Below are positions 12,260 to 23,377 of a DNA stretch of 64,000 bases, one piece after another; the stretch's first letter is position 1; every line of letters begins with the position of its first letter. The position numbers were made by a program, and so were the translations under genes. The DNA comes from Adenophora triphylla var. japonica (taxonomy: Eukaryota; Streptophyta; Magnoliopsida; Asterales; Campanulaceae): positions 7,501-71,500 of the forward strand of contig JAFEMH010006985.1 in NCBI GenBank assembly GCA_022495995.1. Direction: 5' to 3'. The notes under the pieces are model-generated. The model was not told the origin of the DNA. It saw nothing but the letters and a program-made list of their open reading frames with translations, and searched no databases.

Positions 12260-12542
12260 CTCCCTCCGTCCCACTATACTTGACACCCAAGGGGTGGGTT
12301 CAAAAACCAAGGAAAAAGAATAAAATAAAAAAAAATGTGTGGTGGAAAATGAAGAGAGAGAATGAGTGGGGTAAATAGTAGTGTTGGTTGAATAAATGTG
12401 TGGTAGAAAATGAAGAGAGAGAATGAGTGGTGAGGTAGAGTGAATATAAAAATATAAAAACTTGGTTATTTTTGGAAAGTGTCAAGTATAGTGGGACGGC
12501 CCAAAATGGAAAGAAGTGTCAAGTATAGTGGGACGGAGGGAG
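12260..12542. mobile_element. Stowaway-type MITE
   Basis: Left CTCCCTCCGTCCCACTATAC and right GTATAGTGGGACGGAGGGAG, flanked by TA. The inner arms repeat GAAAATGAAGAGAGAGAATG twice. Confidence 0.9.
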
Positions 12543-13513
12543 TATATACGAGGGATTGTAATGAATGTGAGTTTTGGTTTCTATTTAATAAGTGAGATGG
12601 GGTAATATGGTTATTGTGTTTATTTTAGTTCGATATATCAAACAATTTATTTATTTTTTTAAAAAAAATCTTTGAAGCATAGTAAATAAAGTATTAATAA
12701 ATTAGTCGATTTTTCTATTCATCTCAAAATATTGTGTATTTATAAAGACGAATATCGGGAAAGATGGCCATCGTTTTTAAAATTTTGATTGAAGTGTATG
12801 TCAATATAATAAGAAATAAAGATAGTATAAATTTGTATTTTAAAATAGGAAGAGGAAGAAGTGGGTTGAGTTGGATGAGGAAGTGGGGGGTTTGGGAAAA
12901 TTTCTTTTCATTTTACGAAATTGTTAGTATTTTTAGGATTTTTATTTTTCTCCTAAAAATTAAATAAGTTACATTGAAAATAAATATCATAATTATGTTC
13001 ATAATGAGTTAATGTAAATAAATATGACATAATTTTTTAGATGTACGAGCATGATTTAATCGAAAATTTCCATTTGAAAAAGAATGATATTAATTTTTAT
13101 TACATAACTGTACTATCCTTTTGGTATGAACAAATATTTTATTTTTATTTTAAAATTTCTCTTTGTCAAAAATAAATAAAATATCACCTTTTTTAACTTG
13201 ATTTTCAATCTTCACCTTTTTTTACTAATTTCAATAACTTATTTCGTATGTGATAAACATGTTCGTGTGTTTTATTTACTTTTTAAATGATAAAATACTA
13301 CAGAATTGTATATACAGAAATGCATATTCCTTATGATATTTTTTTTCCCTATTTTATTGTTTTCTAATTGTTATGTACTGACAATGTAGTCTTTAAGGAA
13401 GTATTCCATAATGTATAAACGAATTGATTTTTTTTTTTTTTTTTTTTTTTAGTTCAATTTTTATGCTTTGGATATATAGTACTGACCCGTGCATCGCACG
13501 GGAGTCAATCTAG

Positions 13514-14099
13514 TATTATCAAAACTAAAATTTAAAAGTAATTAGTAAATAGTAAATATTTTTATAATTTTTATCAAAAGTCAATATTTTCAAAATAATT
13601 AAAATGATTATTCATTTTAAAACACGATGAGACAATCTCATTTAATAATTTTTTTATTGGAGAGTATGTTTCATTTACTTTACTTTATCAAACCTATACT
13701 ATTCAAATGATTAATATTAAGATTTATTTAAAAGAAAATACAAGATAAGATGATGAATTTCAGATTAAAAAAAAACAGTTCCTTCATCCCAAAATAAATA
13801 TTCGAAATTATTTCTGATTTATTTTTTTATCAAGACTAAATTTAATTTTTATATTTTATTTTTTTGGGGAGCCAAAATCTTGCAAAAAACTAGTTTTTTC
13901 GTAACATAAGAAAAAAAACTAGTTTTAAAGCACTAAGTCTAACTAATAAGAGTGATGAACTGTTCTGAAAACTAATTTTTTATAACATTTAAAAAAAAAA
14001 CAAATTTTTCACAAGAATTACTCTTTTGGGGAGGGGGTGAGACATAGGACATTTTATTTAATTTATTGAGGGTGGTATCAATCATACTTTTCAAATAAT
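13514..14099. other. AT-rich sequence with no recognised feature
   Basis: No open frame, terminal repeat or RNA gene is apparent. Two ACTAGTTTT-containing segments (13890 and 13918) are similar but too short to classify. Confidence 0.6.
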
Positions 14100-14670
14100 T
14101 GTAGCTAGGATTGTAACCACTTGTGCGGTGACTTGTGTCTACAGTTGTTCACACAAGTGTCAGCACAACAATGCAAACAACTTTGACAAGAAAATAACTT
14201 AAATAAACAGAATTTAAATGCAACGAAATATTAAACATTTCAGTAAAATATTCTTACTGAAAACCTTTTCATAAAACTGCAGCCTGTTTTGAGAACAAGT
14301 TGCACAATTAACAATTACAATGAAAAGAAACACTCTTACGAAAAGATTAAAACGAGTTCTAATCTAAGAACTATCAAACACTAAACCAATCTTGAAGACT
14401 CAAATTCTGATCTTCAAGAAACGAGAAAAACGCTCAAGGAATTATCTCTCTATGCTCGATATTGTCTTCGAAAATTCGCGAATTAAAATGAAGACGGATG
14501 TCTTCTTTATATAAACGAGCAAGCAATCCTTCTTCAACAAGGATTCAATCTCTTCCTTGTAAATCTGGATTCTTCCTTGTATATTCAAATTCTTCTTTCC
14601 TTATCACTAAGAGTCATTTCCTTTCTTGAGTTCTTACCTAAAATACATGAAACACATATCTAAACAAAAA
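14100..14670 (-). mobile_element. probable retrotransposon LTR remnant, minus strand
   Basis: The composition and layout resemble a Copia-type LTR read in reverse: on the minus strand a TATATAAAG box (near 14507-14515) follows TTGCTTGCTCGTT, preceded by an AAGGAAGA-rich region and followed by a leader-like stretch. Exact TG and CA ends and a target duplication were not found, and no coding sequence is attached. The call rests mostly on composition. Confidence 0.35.
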
Positions 14671-14943
14671 ATCAACCGTTAGTCAAAACCTAACTCTATA
14701 TTTACAATTATTTTTTTAATCTATTTATGTAAAATAGTATACACTAATTTAATTATCAGAATCACAAAAATTTAAAAAAAAATATAAGAATATTTTCATA
14801 TTCTTTCACTTTCCTTTTGTGTCTCTAATAAAAATATTTTCACTTGTCGTTTTATTCGTCTTTAAAGATATTTTATTTCTCCAAAGATAGAAAAGTAAGG
14901 GAGAAAGCCAAAACAACAAAACAAGGAAAAAGATAGAGTAATA

Positions 14944-15206
14944 CTCCCTCCGTCCACCATTTTTTTTGAGCACGGGAATTATGGTAATGGGAGAGAAAAA
15001 AAATGTTGTGAGTGTAATTTGAAAATAGGAGAGAGAATTAGTGGAGGGAATAATAAATTATAATGGTGTTGTGAGTATTAAAATAATGTAGGAGAGAGAA
15101 TGAGTGGAGGAAATAATAATATTTTATGTCCAAAAAAGGAAAGGTAAAGCTTCTAACGGGACGCCCTTTTGGGTAATTGGTGAAGCTTTTATTGGGACGG
15201 AGGAAG
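14944..15206. mobile_element. Stowaway-type MITE
   Basis: Left CTCCCTCCGTCCACC and right GGGACGGAGGAAG, flanked by TA; the inner AGGAGAGAGAAT..GTGGAGG words are family-typical. Confidence 0.85.
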
Positions 15207-15539
15207 TATTAAAATTAATAATGAAATTGGAAATAATTTAAATTAGGCTATTATCATAGAAGCTTGGGATTTGAAATAATAAGCTTCTTTTTTTTTTTTT
15301 GTATGGGTCCCATCATTGCACGTGTTAAGTCAACTAATATAAGAGAGTTGGTGAATGGTTGCTATTGTCGGCACGTGGGGTTCCACAAATACAAATATTA
15401 TCCTTCATTTATATTGTTGTTTACTCGATCGTTTAGACGTTTACCCATCGAGACGAATGCCCCTTTTTTTCTTCCTCATGGGGGCACTTAGATGTTGAAT
15501 TATTTTTGATATTCTCGAAATTATATTCAAAAATGTATA

Positions 15540-15817
15540 GTCCCTCCGTCCCATTTAAATTTTTGCCATTTTAAATGTGACACGAAAATTAAGGAAAAAG
15601 TTAGTGAAGAAAATATTGTGAGTGTGAAAAGTGAGGTTGAAAAGAGAAAGTGAGATAGGAAATAGTGAGTTGATTGGTGTTGTGAGTATAAAAGTAAAGT
15701 AAGAAAAAGAATTAGTGGGTGAAATAATAATAAAAAATATCCATTTTAAAAAAGGTGAAGCTTTTAAAGGGACAACCATTTTAGCAAAAGGTGAAGCTTC
15801 AAATGGGACGGAGAAAG
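15540..15817. mobile_element. Stowaway-type MITE
   Basis: Left GTCCCTCCGTCCCATTT and right AAATGGGACGGAGAAAG, flanked by TA. Both terminal bases differ from the consensus. Confidence 0.85.
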
Positions 15818-15819
15818 TA

Positions 15820-16401
15820 TGTCTTAACTCTTACCCCCATTTGAATATTTTTTTCACAATTTTTCATTTTTTCTTAAAAACATTAAAAAACTCTTATATT
15901 TTATTAAGCAATTTGCTTCTATACCCAAAGTTATAAACTAAAATAACTCTTATATATAGTTATAAGAGTGAATTTATATTGGATGTGAGTTTATATAAGA
16001 TTTTGATCTCGTACTTCAATAGTGTGTGGGCCACCTGCCTCAATCTCCCCTACACCAACAACAATTACGTGCAACTCCGATTAATTTCGGCGAACTCAAC
16101 CTTCACTGGCCGAAACCTTCATACTCCGCCATAAACCGCACTATCAACCGCACTATCAGCCACCTTAAGCTTCAATTTTTGGACAAAGAGTCGTAGATTC
16201 AGGTTACTACCGTTGGTTCTAGCAATTTTCAGATGTAAGGTACGATTATTATTGAATGTCTTAGAGTTTAATTGTTCGAATTATAATTGTTAAATTGTTG
16301 TTTGGGATTAAATTGACTTTTGGATGAAATTTGGTTTAAAAAAATGATAGTTATGCAAAAATGAAAGTCGAGAAATAATATGATACACGTAATAATTTGT
16401 A
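15820..16401. other. intergenic sequence without clear feature
   Basis: 16020-16240 is less AT-rich than its surroundings and has short CCTTCA- and CCGCAC-containing stretches, with CAGATGTAAGGTACG near 16230 that could be an old exon edge. No frame of useful length or recognisable protein was found. Confidence 0.4.
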
Positions 16402-16631
16402 CTTCGTCTTATCCGAAATGACATAAATGTGGTTTTAGGCAGAAATTAAGAATAATATATAGTGGAGTAAGTGTTGTGAGTATGAAAAATGATGTAAGAG
16501 AGAGAATGTGGGGTAGTAAATAGTATGTGGATAGTTATTGTGAATATTACGAGTGAGTTTCAAGAATAAAGAAGTATTTAAAGTTTTCATTTTGAGAATG
16601 TGCATATTTAAATGGGATACCCGAAATGAAA

Positions 16632-19131
16632 TGTGGGCACCCCAACCCGAAACCTAACACGTGTCCTGAGCCGGAGAGTCCAAACTAAGAAAGACCACCT
16701 GTAATTTTTGAAAACATTTGACTTTACTTGAAAGTAACTAAACTCTAACCTTAACATTCAAATACTAACTTGGAATCATCTCCACTTGGAGGAAAAGGGG
16801 TAAAACAAACTTTGAAAACTAACTCACTTTAGTTACACATTACAAAGTTCAAGTCACAAATAAAACCTTTACGAAAGTTGTTTTATAAACAAACTCCAAC
16901 AAAGGAGTAATACTCAAAATACAACCCATCTAGAACATAACGTACCCAACAACCCAAAAGACAAGTACAAACTCCGCACCGTCCTCACTGGCCGGGTCCT
17001 CCTGTCTCAGTCCGATCTAAAACATTAAAGGGAGAAGGGTGAGAATAAATCTCAATAAGTTATTATGAATGCACAAGATGCCATGCAAGATGCAACACAT
17101 ACAAGGAGCATATAACACATTGGAAAAGCCGTAAACACCTTACATTACCTTGGTTTATCTTTTCCCGTCTGACCAATACATCGTACAACATCGGGAGATA
17201 AAACTTCACTCATCTTTGAACTGCTTGAGCATATTCACATCTTATAAGACCCGTTTTTCAGGGGATCATATAAAATACTAGCAATTCTGTAAGGCTTTTG
17301 GCTCAATACTGATGCTATAACCCCAATCTGTGGCCACAGAAGGAGACAGTCACAGGTATAACGTAATCCGATCACATTAGGTCACACTTTCCATAATTGA
17401 TCGTATTCCGTTATACCTCTAAACATCAGCTGATTAACACAAGTTCAAGCACATAATAGTTACTTGAAATGAAATCCACCAAAGGGATGAGAATATAACA
17501 ACATGGTAAAGCATACTCATGTTCAATCCATATCATAGTGCAACTTTCATTTCATACACTATATATATAATAATCAATGCATATGAACTCAAGTAAGGGT
17601 ACTAGGTATCATAAACCAGCCCTACATGAACAATATGCAATAATATATAACCTCTATAAAGGTCCAAGTTCCATTTACCAAGTTGAAGTTACTTTGGTTA
17701 AGTTACGAATCAAGGCTGTCAAGCATTTTCCGAACAATATTTAAAGTACTTCCACTATTCCATTTTAACCAAGTAAGACACCATTATGTAGCTAAATTAT
17801 TCTACTTTAATATAAGTTAAAGAGGGTTCACTTTGGTTCTAGTTTGAATAGGTTTTAAAGCCTTTGAAAATGATTCAGAGACTGCAGGGGAGGGCACGAC
17901 TCGTGCCCCAGGGCAAGACTCGTGCCCCTTATAACCCCCACCAGATACGCTCGTCCCTATAAGGCACGACTTAGGCCAAAATCCAAGGGACGACTCGTGC
18001 CCGACTCGTGCCACAGAGCACGAGTCGTGCCCTCTGTCCAGAATTCAGAACAGAGTTTGAACCACATCAGTCACCAAGCCAAATGGACATATACCCCAAT
18101 TTACTCTGTTTTAAGGTGATACAAATCAGTACCAAACAGCAACAATACCAACCCCAAACCATTCCATACTCTTTCCAACATAATCAAACACTAACCCATA
18201 TCATTTTACTATCAAACCTTACTTCATTTTGCCATGCAATCAATTGTATCAAGGCATTAACACCCTAAGATAAGTATGAACCCATTTTCTTGCTATTACA
18301 CAACCCAATCATACTCATTTCAATTTCCACTTTTCCAAAACCAAATCTTTCACAATAAAAGTGTTCCAAAAATATCACCAATCATATAAATCATTTTAAT
18401 AACAACAATAATCAAAGAATGAACACTTTTTGAAGGAAATCATAATAACTTACTTAAATAGTGAAAATTGGAATATTTATTTGACCGGCTCTAAACGATC
18501 TCCTCTCCGCCACGAACAAGAATCTGCAAACCGTTTCGAAAACGAAGAAGTAATGAAGGCTATAGAATTTTTATAAGGTAGAACCTAGGGTTTGGTCATT
18601 CATGGAGTTTGGAGAAGAAGAGGGTACTGATCAAAATAACAAATAGTTTTCCTTTCCTTAATTCCATGAATAATTATAACATGTTACCCTAAAGCTCCTC
18701 TAAGATCCAAGGTAGAAGCAATTACACCTCAACTACTATTCTTTATAATTAAGCACCTTACAACTTTATAAACTAAATACTTTAAAATTTCAAATATTAT
18801 AAAATCACTACAACAACTACCACTTCTAAACTTGACACAAAAGCACCTCAACCAATTAAAATCTTTTTATTAAAAAATTTCATTATTATTATTTCACCAC
18901 CCGCTTTATATTTTATTTCATTTAGACCCTTTTTCATTAATTTTAATTCCTTTTCACCCAAAATTCACATAAGTTAGATAATGACCAACCTAACTTCACA
19001 TAACCCATCCAAGCATATAAATAACGCATAAAGCCAACTAATAGCATAAAATGCACAAAATGAATTATTACCACCCGAACCTCACGTGCTCAACGTGTGA
19101 TAAAGTAATGTTTAATTTTAGGGTCGTGATA
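16632..19131 (-). mobile_element. Gypsy (Tekay-related) solo LTR, minus strand
   Basis: On the minus strand this 2.5-kb segment is a diverged relative of the Tekay LTRs at 24-40 kb: it shares the terminal ACACGTGT and GGGT motifs, the stretch ending in GAGATTTATTCTCACCC, and CAAAAGCCTTACAG. It begins TGTGGGCACCCC and ends GGGTCGTGATA (+ strand order), with the 5-bp direct repeat TGAAA on both sides (16627-16631 and 19132-19136). No internal domain is attached, so it arose by LTR-LTR recombination. Its GC-rich palindromes differ in sequence from those of the intact copies. Confidence 0.85.
17888..18034. repeat. GC-rich palindrome cluster in solo LTR
   Basis: Units of the form GGGCACGACTCGTGCCC (8-base arms, one central base) occur singly and in close pairs, some degenerate: GGGCACGACTCGTGCCCC, GGGCAAGACTCGTGCCCC, GGGACGACTCGTGCCC and GAGCACGAGTCGTGCCCTC. 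They occupy about the position of the GGGCGGTCGCCC cluster in the intact Tekay LTRs. Confidence 0.85.
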
Positions 19132-19280
19132 TGAAAATTTATGTCTTTTCGAGTGGGACAGAGGGAGTAAGTTATTTGGACAAAGTAATATACTCCCTTT
19201 TGCTTAAAATGATTTTCACTTTTTTAGCTGTTACTATGAACGAACTTTGATCAATAATTTTAAATTAATTTAATTATTTT

Positions 19281-19967
19281 TGTTATAACAGAGTCTATGT
19301 AGAAGAGAGAAAATAAATAAATCACACAACATAACGATATATGTGGTTCACCAACTTGACTACGTCCATGGGCAGAGGCAAGAATTATCAACTGGCAATC
19401 ACCGAATACAATCTCTAATCTAATGCACGAATCATTGCAAGGAATTCACAACTGTGCAAACCCTAGATCTACAGAACCAACAAAGAAACAAGAAAACCCA
19501 GGGACACCTAGAATTATTGATATGTCTATCACACCAGGAATTACAACCGAACAAACTGCTAGAAAATATGCCTTATTTATACTTGTCTATTCCTAGCCCT
19601 GCCAGGTTTTAGAGTCATGCACCAAAACTACCAGAAAAAGATGTTGATCAGGCCCAAACCGGATTACCAAAAAAGTCCGCACGGATCTTGCTGCCTTGGG
19701 TGCGGTCGCCCCAAGTGAGGGTGCGATCCCCCCCTTTCTCCCAAACAGGCACCGCGCTGCATGGGCGCGATCACCCCCTTTTTCCAGTGAATCAGCGATC
19801 GCGCGCCCCATACCGTGCGATCGCTCCCCTTTGGATGTTGTCATGAAATTCAAATTTCGTTGTTTTAATCCCCTAATTTACACCAAATTAGATGGCATCA
19901 AACCCAATAAATTTAATAAAATTTTAAATTTTTTATTAATAGTATTGTTGATGGTGTATCAATAACA
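19281..19967 (-). mobile_element. solo LTR, Copia-like, minus strand
   Basis: Both ends are TGTTAT/ATAACA (TGTTATAACAGAG left, GTATCAATAACA right). The flanking pentamers ATTTT and AGTTT match at four of five bases. On the minus strand a TATAAATAAGG box (near 19570-19582) lies downstream of a GC-rich palindromic stretch. No internal domain is attached. The family call rests on size (687 bp) and terminal type only. Confidence 0.65.
19693..19835. repeat. GC-rich palindrome cluster in Copia-like solo LTR
   Basis: Repeated GTGCGRTCGCNCC-like units: GGTGCGGTCGCCCC, GGTGCGATCCCCCC, GGGCGCGATCACCCC, AGCGATCGCGCGCCCC and GTGCGATCGCTCCCC. The perfect core GCGATCGC appears in the last two. Confidence 0.75.
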
Positions 19968-20332
19968 AGTTTTAGATTTTTATCTATATAATTAAATAAA
20001 TTTAAAATTATTTCTTAAAGTTTATTCGTAATAATGACAAAAAAAAATGAAAAATCAGTTTGAGACGAACGTAGTATGGTTAAAGATAAGGAAAAGTGTT
20101 TATTTCTAATTATTTTTTTAGATTAATTATAAAAAACGTGATAAGTTATGAAAAATGACAAGGATGTGTCCATAATCACATAAGAATTGAATTATGTACT
20201 AGTATGGTCATCTAATCCAACTACTTAAAAGGAAAGTTGAGATACAGTGATAATGATGAATTTGCTATTGTGCAAACCTACATTTCATGCATTTTCAATA
20301 TTTAAAGCGCTCAAAAGTGTTTTTTTTTTTTA

Positions 20333-20569
20333 CTCCCTCCGTTCCACCAAAATAGATACTTTTAGTCAAAAGGGTGTAACTTTGACCAAGGGTTTATATA
20401 AAAAATAATGATCCTAATAAAAATCTAAAAATCATTATTGAAAGTATTATCAATCATGATACAATAATAATTTTTAAATTTTTATTAGAATCATTATTTT
20501 TTATATAAACCCTTGGTCAAAGTTACACCCTTTAAACTAAAAGTATCTATTTTGGTGGGACGGAGGGAG
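20333..20569. mobile_element. long-hairpin Stowaway MITE
   Basis: CTCCCTCCGTTCCACCAAAA and its reverse complement bound a nearly perfect 237-bp palindrome flanked by TA. The arms are about 110 bases with only a few mismatches (for example AACTTTGACCAAGGGTTTAT and its mirror). A transcript would fold into one long hairpin. Confidence 0.95.
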
Positions 20570-20640
20570 TATATGCTTGCAAACTTCAAATCAGTGGCCA
20601 GGGCCGGCCCTATGAGCAAGCAAAGAAAGAAAGAAAGTCG

Positions 20641-20921
20641 CTCTTTTCGGTCACCGTAAATAGCAAAATTTGGGGCCTTAAAATACGCAAATTAAGAAAA
20701 ATAGGAGAGAGGAGAAAGTGTTATGAGTATAAAAGTAAAATAGGAGAAAAAATGAGTGGAGAAAATAGTAAATTTGAAAATTGTTGTGAGTGTAAAAGTA
20801 AAATAGGAGAGAGAATTAGTGGGTGAAATAGTAAAGATTCTTTGTCATTTTAGGAAAAGTGAAGCTTTTAACGGAATATCCATTTTGACAAAAAGTGAAG
20901 TTATTAATGGAACGAGGGGAG
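20641..20921. mobile_element. degenerate Stowaway-type MITE within the hAT element
   Basis: The right end AACGAGGGGAG before TA and inner words AAATAGGAGAGAG and AAAAGTGAAGC match the MITE family. The left end is eroded and its position approximate. Confidence 0.55.
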
Positions 20922-21046
20922 TATTATTTTTTGCTATATAAAAAATCTTGAAATGATAATACAGGTTGTTCGATTGTCATCATGGTTAACTAAATGGCTC
21001 GAAAACTTTACACTCATTCTATTTGTAAGCGTTCGGCCCTCTGAAC

Positions 21047-21880
21047 TCGGGGTGTGCTCGGTATGGCTTGGCTTGGTTTTAGGCTAGAATCGTTATCGAA
21101 TCAAAAGTATTCGCTTTCTAATTTTAACAAATCGCGACCACTCGATTTTAGCTCGATTCGGTGTAGTCGATTTTCGACTTCGGTAAGTATCGATTCGATA
21201 ATATTCGATCTTGACTATGATAAGATAATAATAATAAACTTAGAGAGCTCGAGTTAAGTATCTGTTACAAATTAAGCTTCTTGTGAGGGAGGAAATATGC
21301 AATATTGAATTCAACTATGCATCAACTGACAAATGTACTTTAACATGTAAGAATTTTACCTAGACCTATGGACTTCACTTAATACATGTGGTTTGTTTGC
21401 CAAGTTCATAATTCCACTTTCTTTCTGTTCTTTTTTTCCCCTTCATGACGTTTGAATGCTCTTCTTAATTAGTGTATTTAATTCCATTTTGGTTGAGTAT
21501 TTTTCAAATGGGATAAGAACCTGTGAATTGGAGAGTCATAATCACTGATGACCGAGTCATTAATCCAGTATTTTTAATTAAAAATTCTACTCCGCGGTTG
21601 AAGATAATTTTTATTTATTTAATATATATGAAAACTGAATAGATGTAAAACTATAGTAAATATTAGGAATATTTATTGTTTAGAAGAATATCGGTACGGT
21701 TCGGTGTGAGTAATCGGCATGAAATCATGTATCCCAAATCGAACCGATAGATTCGATTTTTCAATATTTCATAAATCGTCCCTACCCAATTAACCGTTGG
21801 TACGATTTATCGGCGTCGATTTTTTCGATTTTATTCGTTTATTTCGATTTTTCGGTTTTTCAGCTCACCCCTAACCCCTA
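21047..21880. mobile_element. nested hAT MITE, 834 bp
   Basis: The perfect 8-bp duplication CTCTGAAC flanks it (21039-21046 and 21881-21888). Ends TCGGGGTGTGCTCGG and, reversed, TAGGGGTTAGGGGTGAGC are hAT-like. The interior is rich in TCGATT/AATCGA words. No coding capacity. Confidence 0.8.
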
Positions 21881-21948
21881 CTCTGAACTACAATTTTTTT
21901 CTTTTTTTTCTTCTTCTATACTTAAAATGTAGGTTAGGCCTATATTTT

Positions 21949-21951
<3 letters not shown>

Positions 21952-22026
<75 letters not shown>
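21952..22026. repeat. (TA)n microsatellite
   Basis: About 75 bases of pure TA within the outer hAT element. Confidence 0.95.
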
Positions 22027-22032
<6 letters not shown>

Positions 22033-23377
22033 TCATTTTTCATAATTATCACTAATTTTTTATATTCAATCATTTGCAATTATCATTTAAATTTTACTGT
22101 AACGGTTCTTTAAATTATTTGCAATTATCTAAGAAAAATGTTAACACAATCAATTACCCTGTCCAATTTTTCATGTCCACTCTTAATATTAAGTAAATAT
22201 CCCAAGTCTCATTAGTTTACGATTTAATTTAGAGTTCAACTATTAAAAACCGTTAAAACGTAAGCGTAAATAAAGACGAAAAAATATATATTATGTAGAA
22301 ATAACGATGAATGACGTAAAAATAATAGAAAAATAGAGATTCACCACTACACAATTGTATACAATGGCCGATATAGGATGTTTCGACGGCGGAGGCACAA
22401 TTTACACTATAAAAGTTTAAAGTAATTTTATTTCAAACACGACTAAATTATAATACATAACTTAAAACATAAGTTAATTATAAACATATGCTAATCTTTA
22501 ACCCACCGTTTTCTTTTTATTGTTTACTTGAAAATAGTAAGCTTGTGTCGTAAAGAAATTTAAAAATACGATATTTACATTATTGTTGTTTTAATGATGA
22601 CATCATGTAGGAAGCATTCTTGAAATTAATCTCGTAATTTATTTCTTATATGTTTCGAACCTTCTTTTTTTACAAACAAGAAAAAATCATTTATCACAAT
22701 AGTGGCAAAAAAATTAATTTGAATAATAAATAAAAATTATTTATGCTATGATGATAAAAGAATTTAAGTAAAATTTTAAAAAAGAGTTCATTTCCCATAT
22801 AAGAGGCTAAAGATAATTTGAAATTTTTTTAGCTATCGGGATTTGAAACCTGATCATTAGTGATAAACTCTAACAGCTTACCAACTGAATTGGTAATAAG
22901 ATATGTCAATACACTTAGTAAATAATGTAATTTTTTTTAATTATAAATAGAATTTGATTGAGTGCACGTGCACTCCCACCTGCTACACTAAATTCGCCCA
23001 TGACGGCCTATTGATACTAAAAAATTGAGGGGCTCAATCAAATTATTGGCTCAGAGGCACAAAATTCAACGAACCGGCCGTCAGTGGCTAAGCCAAACAA
23101 TTTTGTAAAGAGAGTAAAGTTTGCATTGAAATAAATAGATATTATAATTATGCAATTCAAATTTAATAAAAAAAGGTGTAAAAAAGTTAGTGCAAATTTT
23201 ATAAAAAAATTAATGAGATTAAAATTAATAAAACAATTATTTTAGTTATAAAATGTCATTTATTAAAATTCCAAAATGCTAATTATGACAGCTTCCAAAA
23301 TTGAAAGGGTCACGTGACCTCATTCCGCGACTGTGGATTCACTACCTACTTAAGTTTATATCACTTCACTAGTAAAG

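Larger units (their letters stand above)
8359..13513 (+). mobile_element. non-autonomous Helitron, copy 2, directly after copy 1
   Basis: It begins immediately after the CTAG of copy 1 with TATATATAATAATAAGATAG and the shared GATAGTGGTAAT, and ends with the identical hairpin CCCGTGCATCGCACGGG (13486-13502) and CTAG (13510-13513). The 5' TC is not recognisable, so the start may be off by a few bases. The interior holds the same roughly 450-bp repeat words, two palindrome modules (8559, 11290), a compound foldback element, and two Stowaway MITEs separated by a TA run. No coding sequence. Confidence 0.75.
16402..19167. mobile_element. Stowaway MITE split by a Gypsy solo LTR
   Basis: Left half 16402-16631 starts with a degenerate CTTCGTCTTATCC end after TA; right half 19132-19167 ends AGTGGGACAGAGGGAG before TA. 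ATGACAT on the left and ATGTCTTTT on the right are inverted counterparts, so both halves belong to one MITE. It was present before the LTR at 16632-19131. Confidence 0.7.
19193..20074. mobile_element. foldback MITE split by a Copia-type solo LTR
   Basis: Left end CTCCCTTTTGCTTAAAATGA and right end (reversed) CTACGTTCGTCTCAAACTGA are flanked by TA. Inner arms also pair: ATTTTAAATTAATTTAATTA on the left against its near complement after 19985. The inserted LTR (19281-19967) sits in the loop. Confidence 0.75.
20599..23080. mobile_element. hAT element, non-autonomous, about 2.5 kb
   Basis: The perfect 8-bp duplication TCAGTGGC lies at 20591-20598 and 23081-23088. Ends are CAGGGCCGGCCC (left) and GAACCGGCCG (right), a short imperfect inverted repeat. 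No transposase frame is present. Nested within are a Stowaway remnant, a second hAT element and a TA run. Sequence from 22030 to 23080 is AT-rich with no gene. Confidence 0.8.

Noticed and set aside
19693..19853. Open frame over the GC-rich patch of the Copia-like solo LTR as a gene
   Set aside because: It lies inside a solo LTR, has no start context or homology, and is created by GC-rich repeats.
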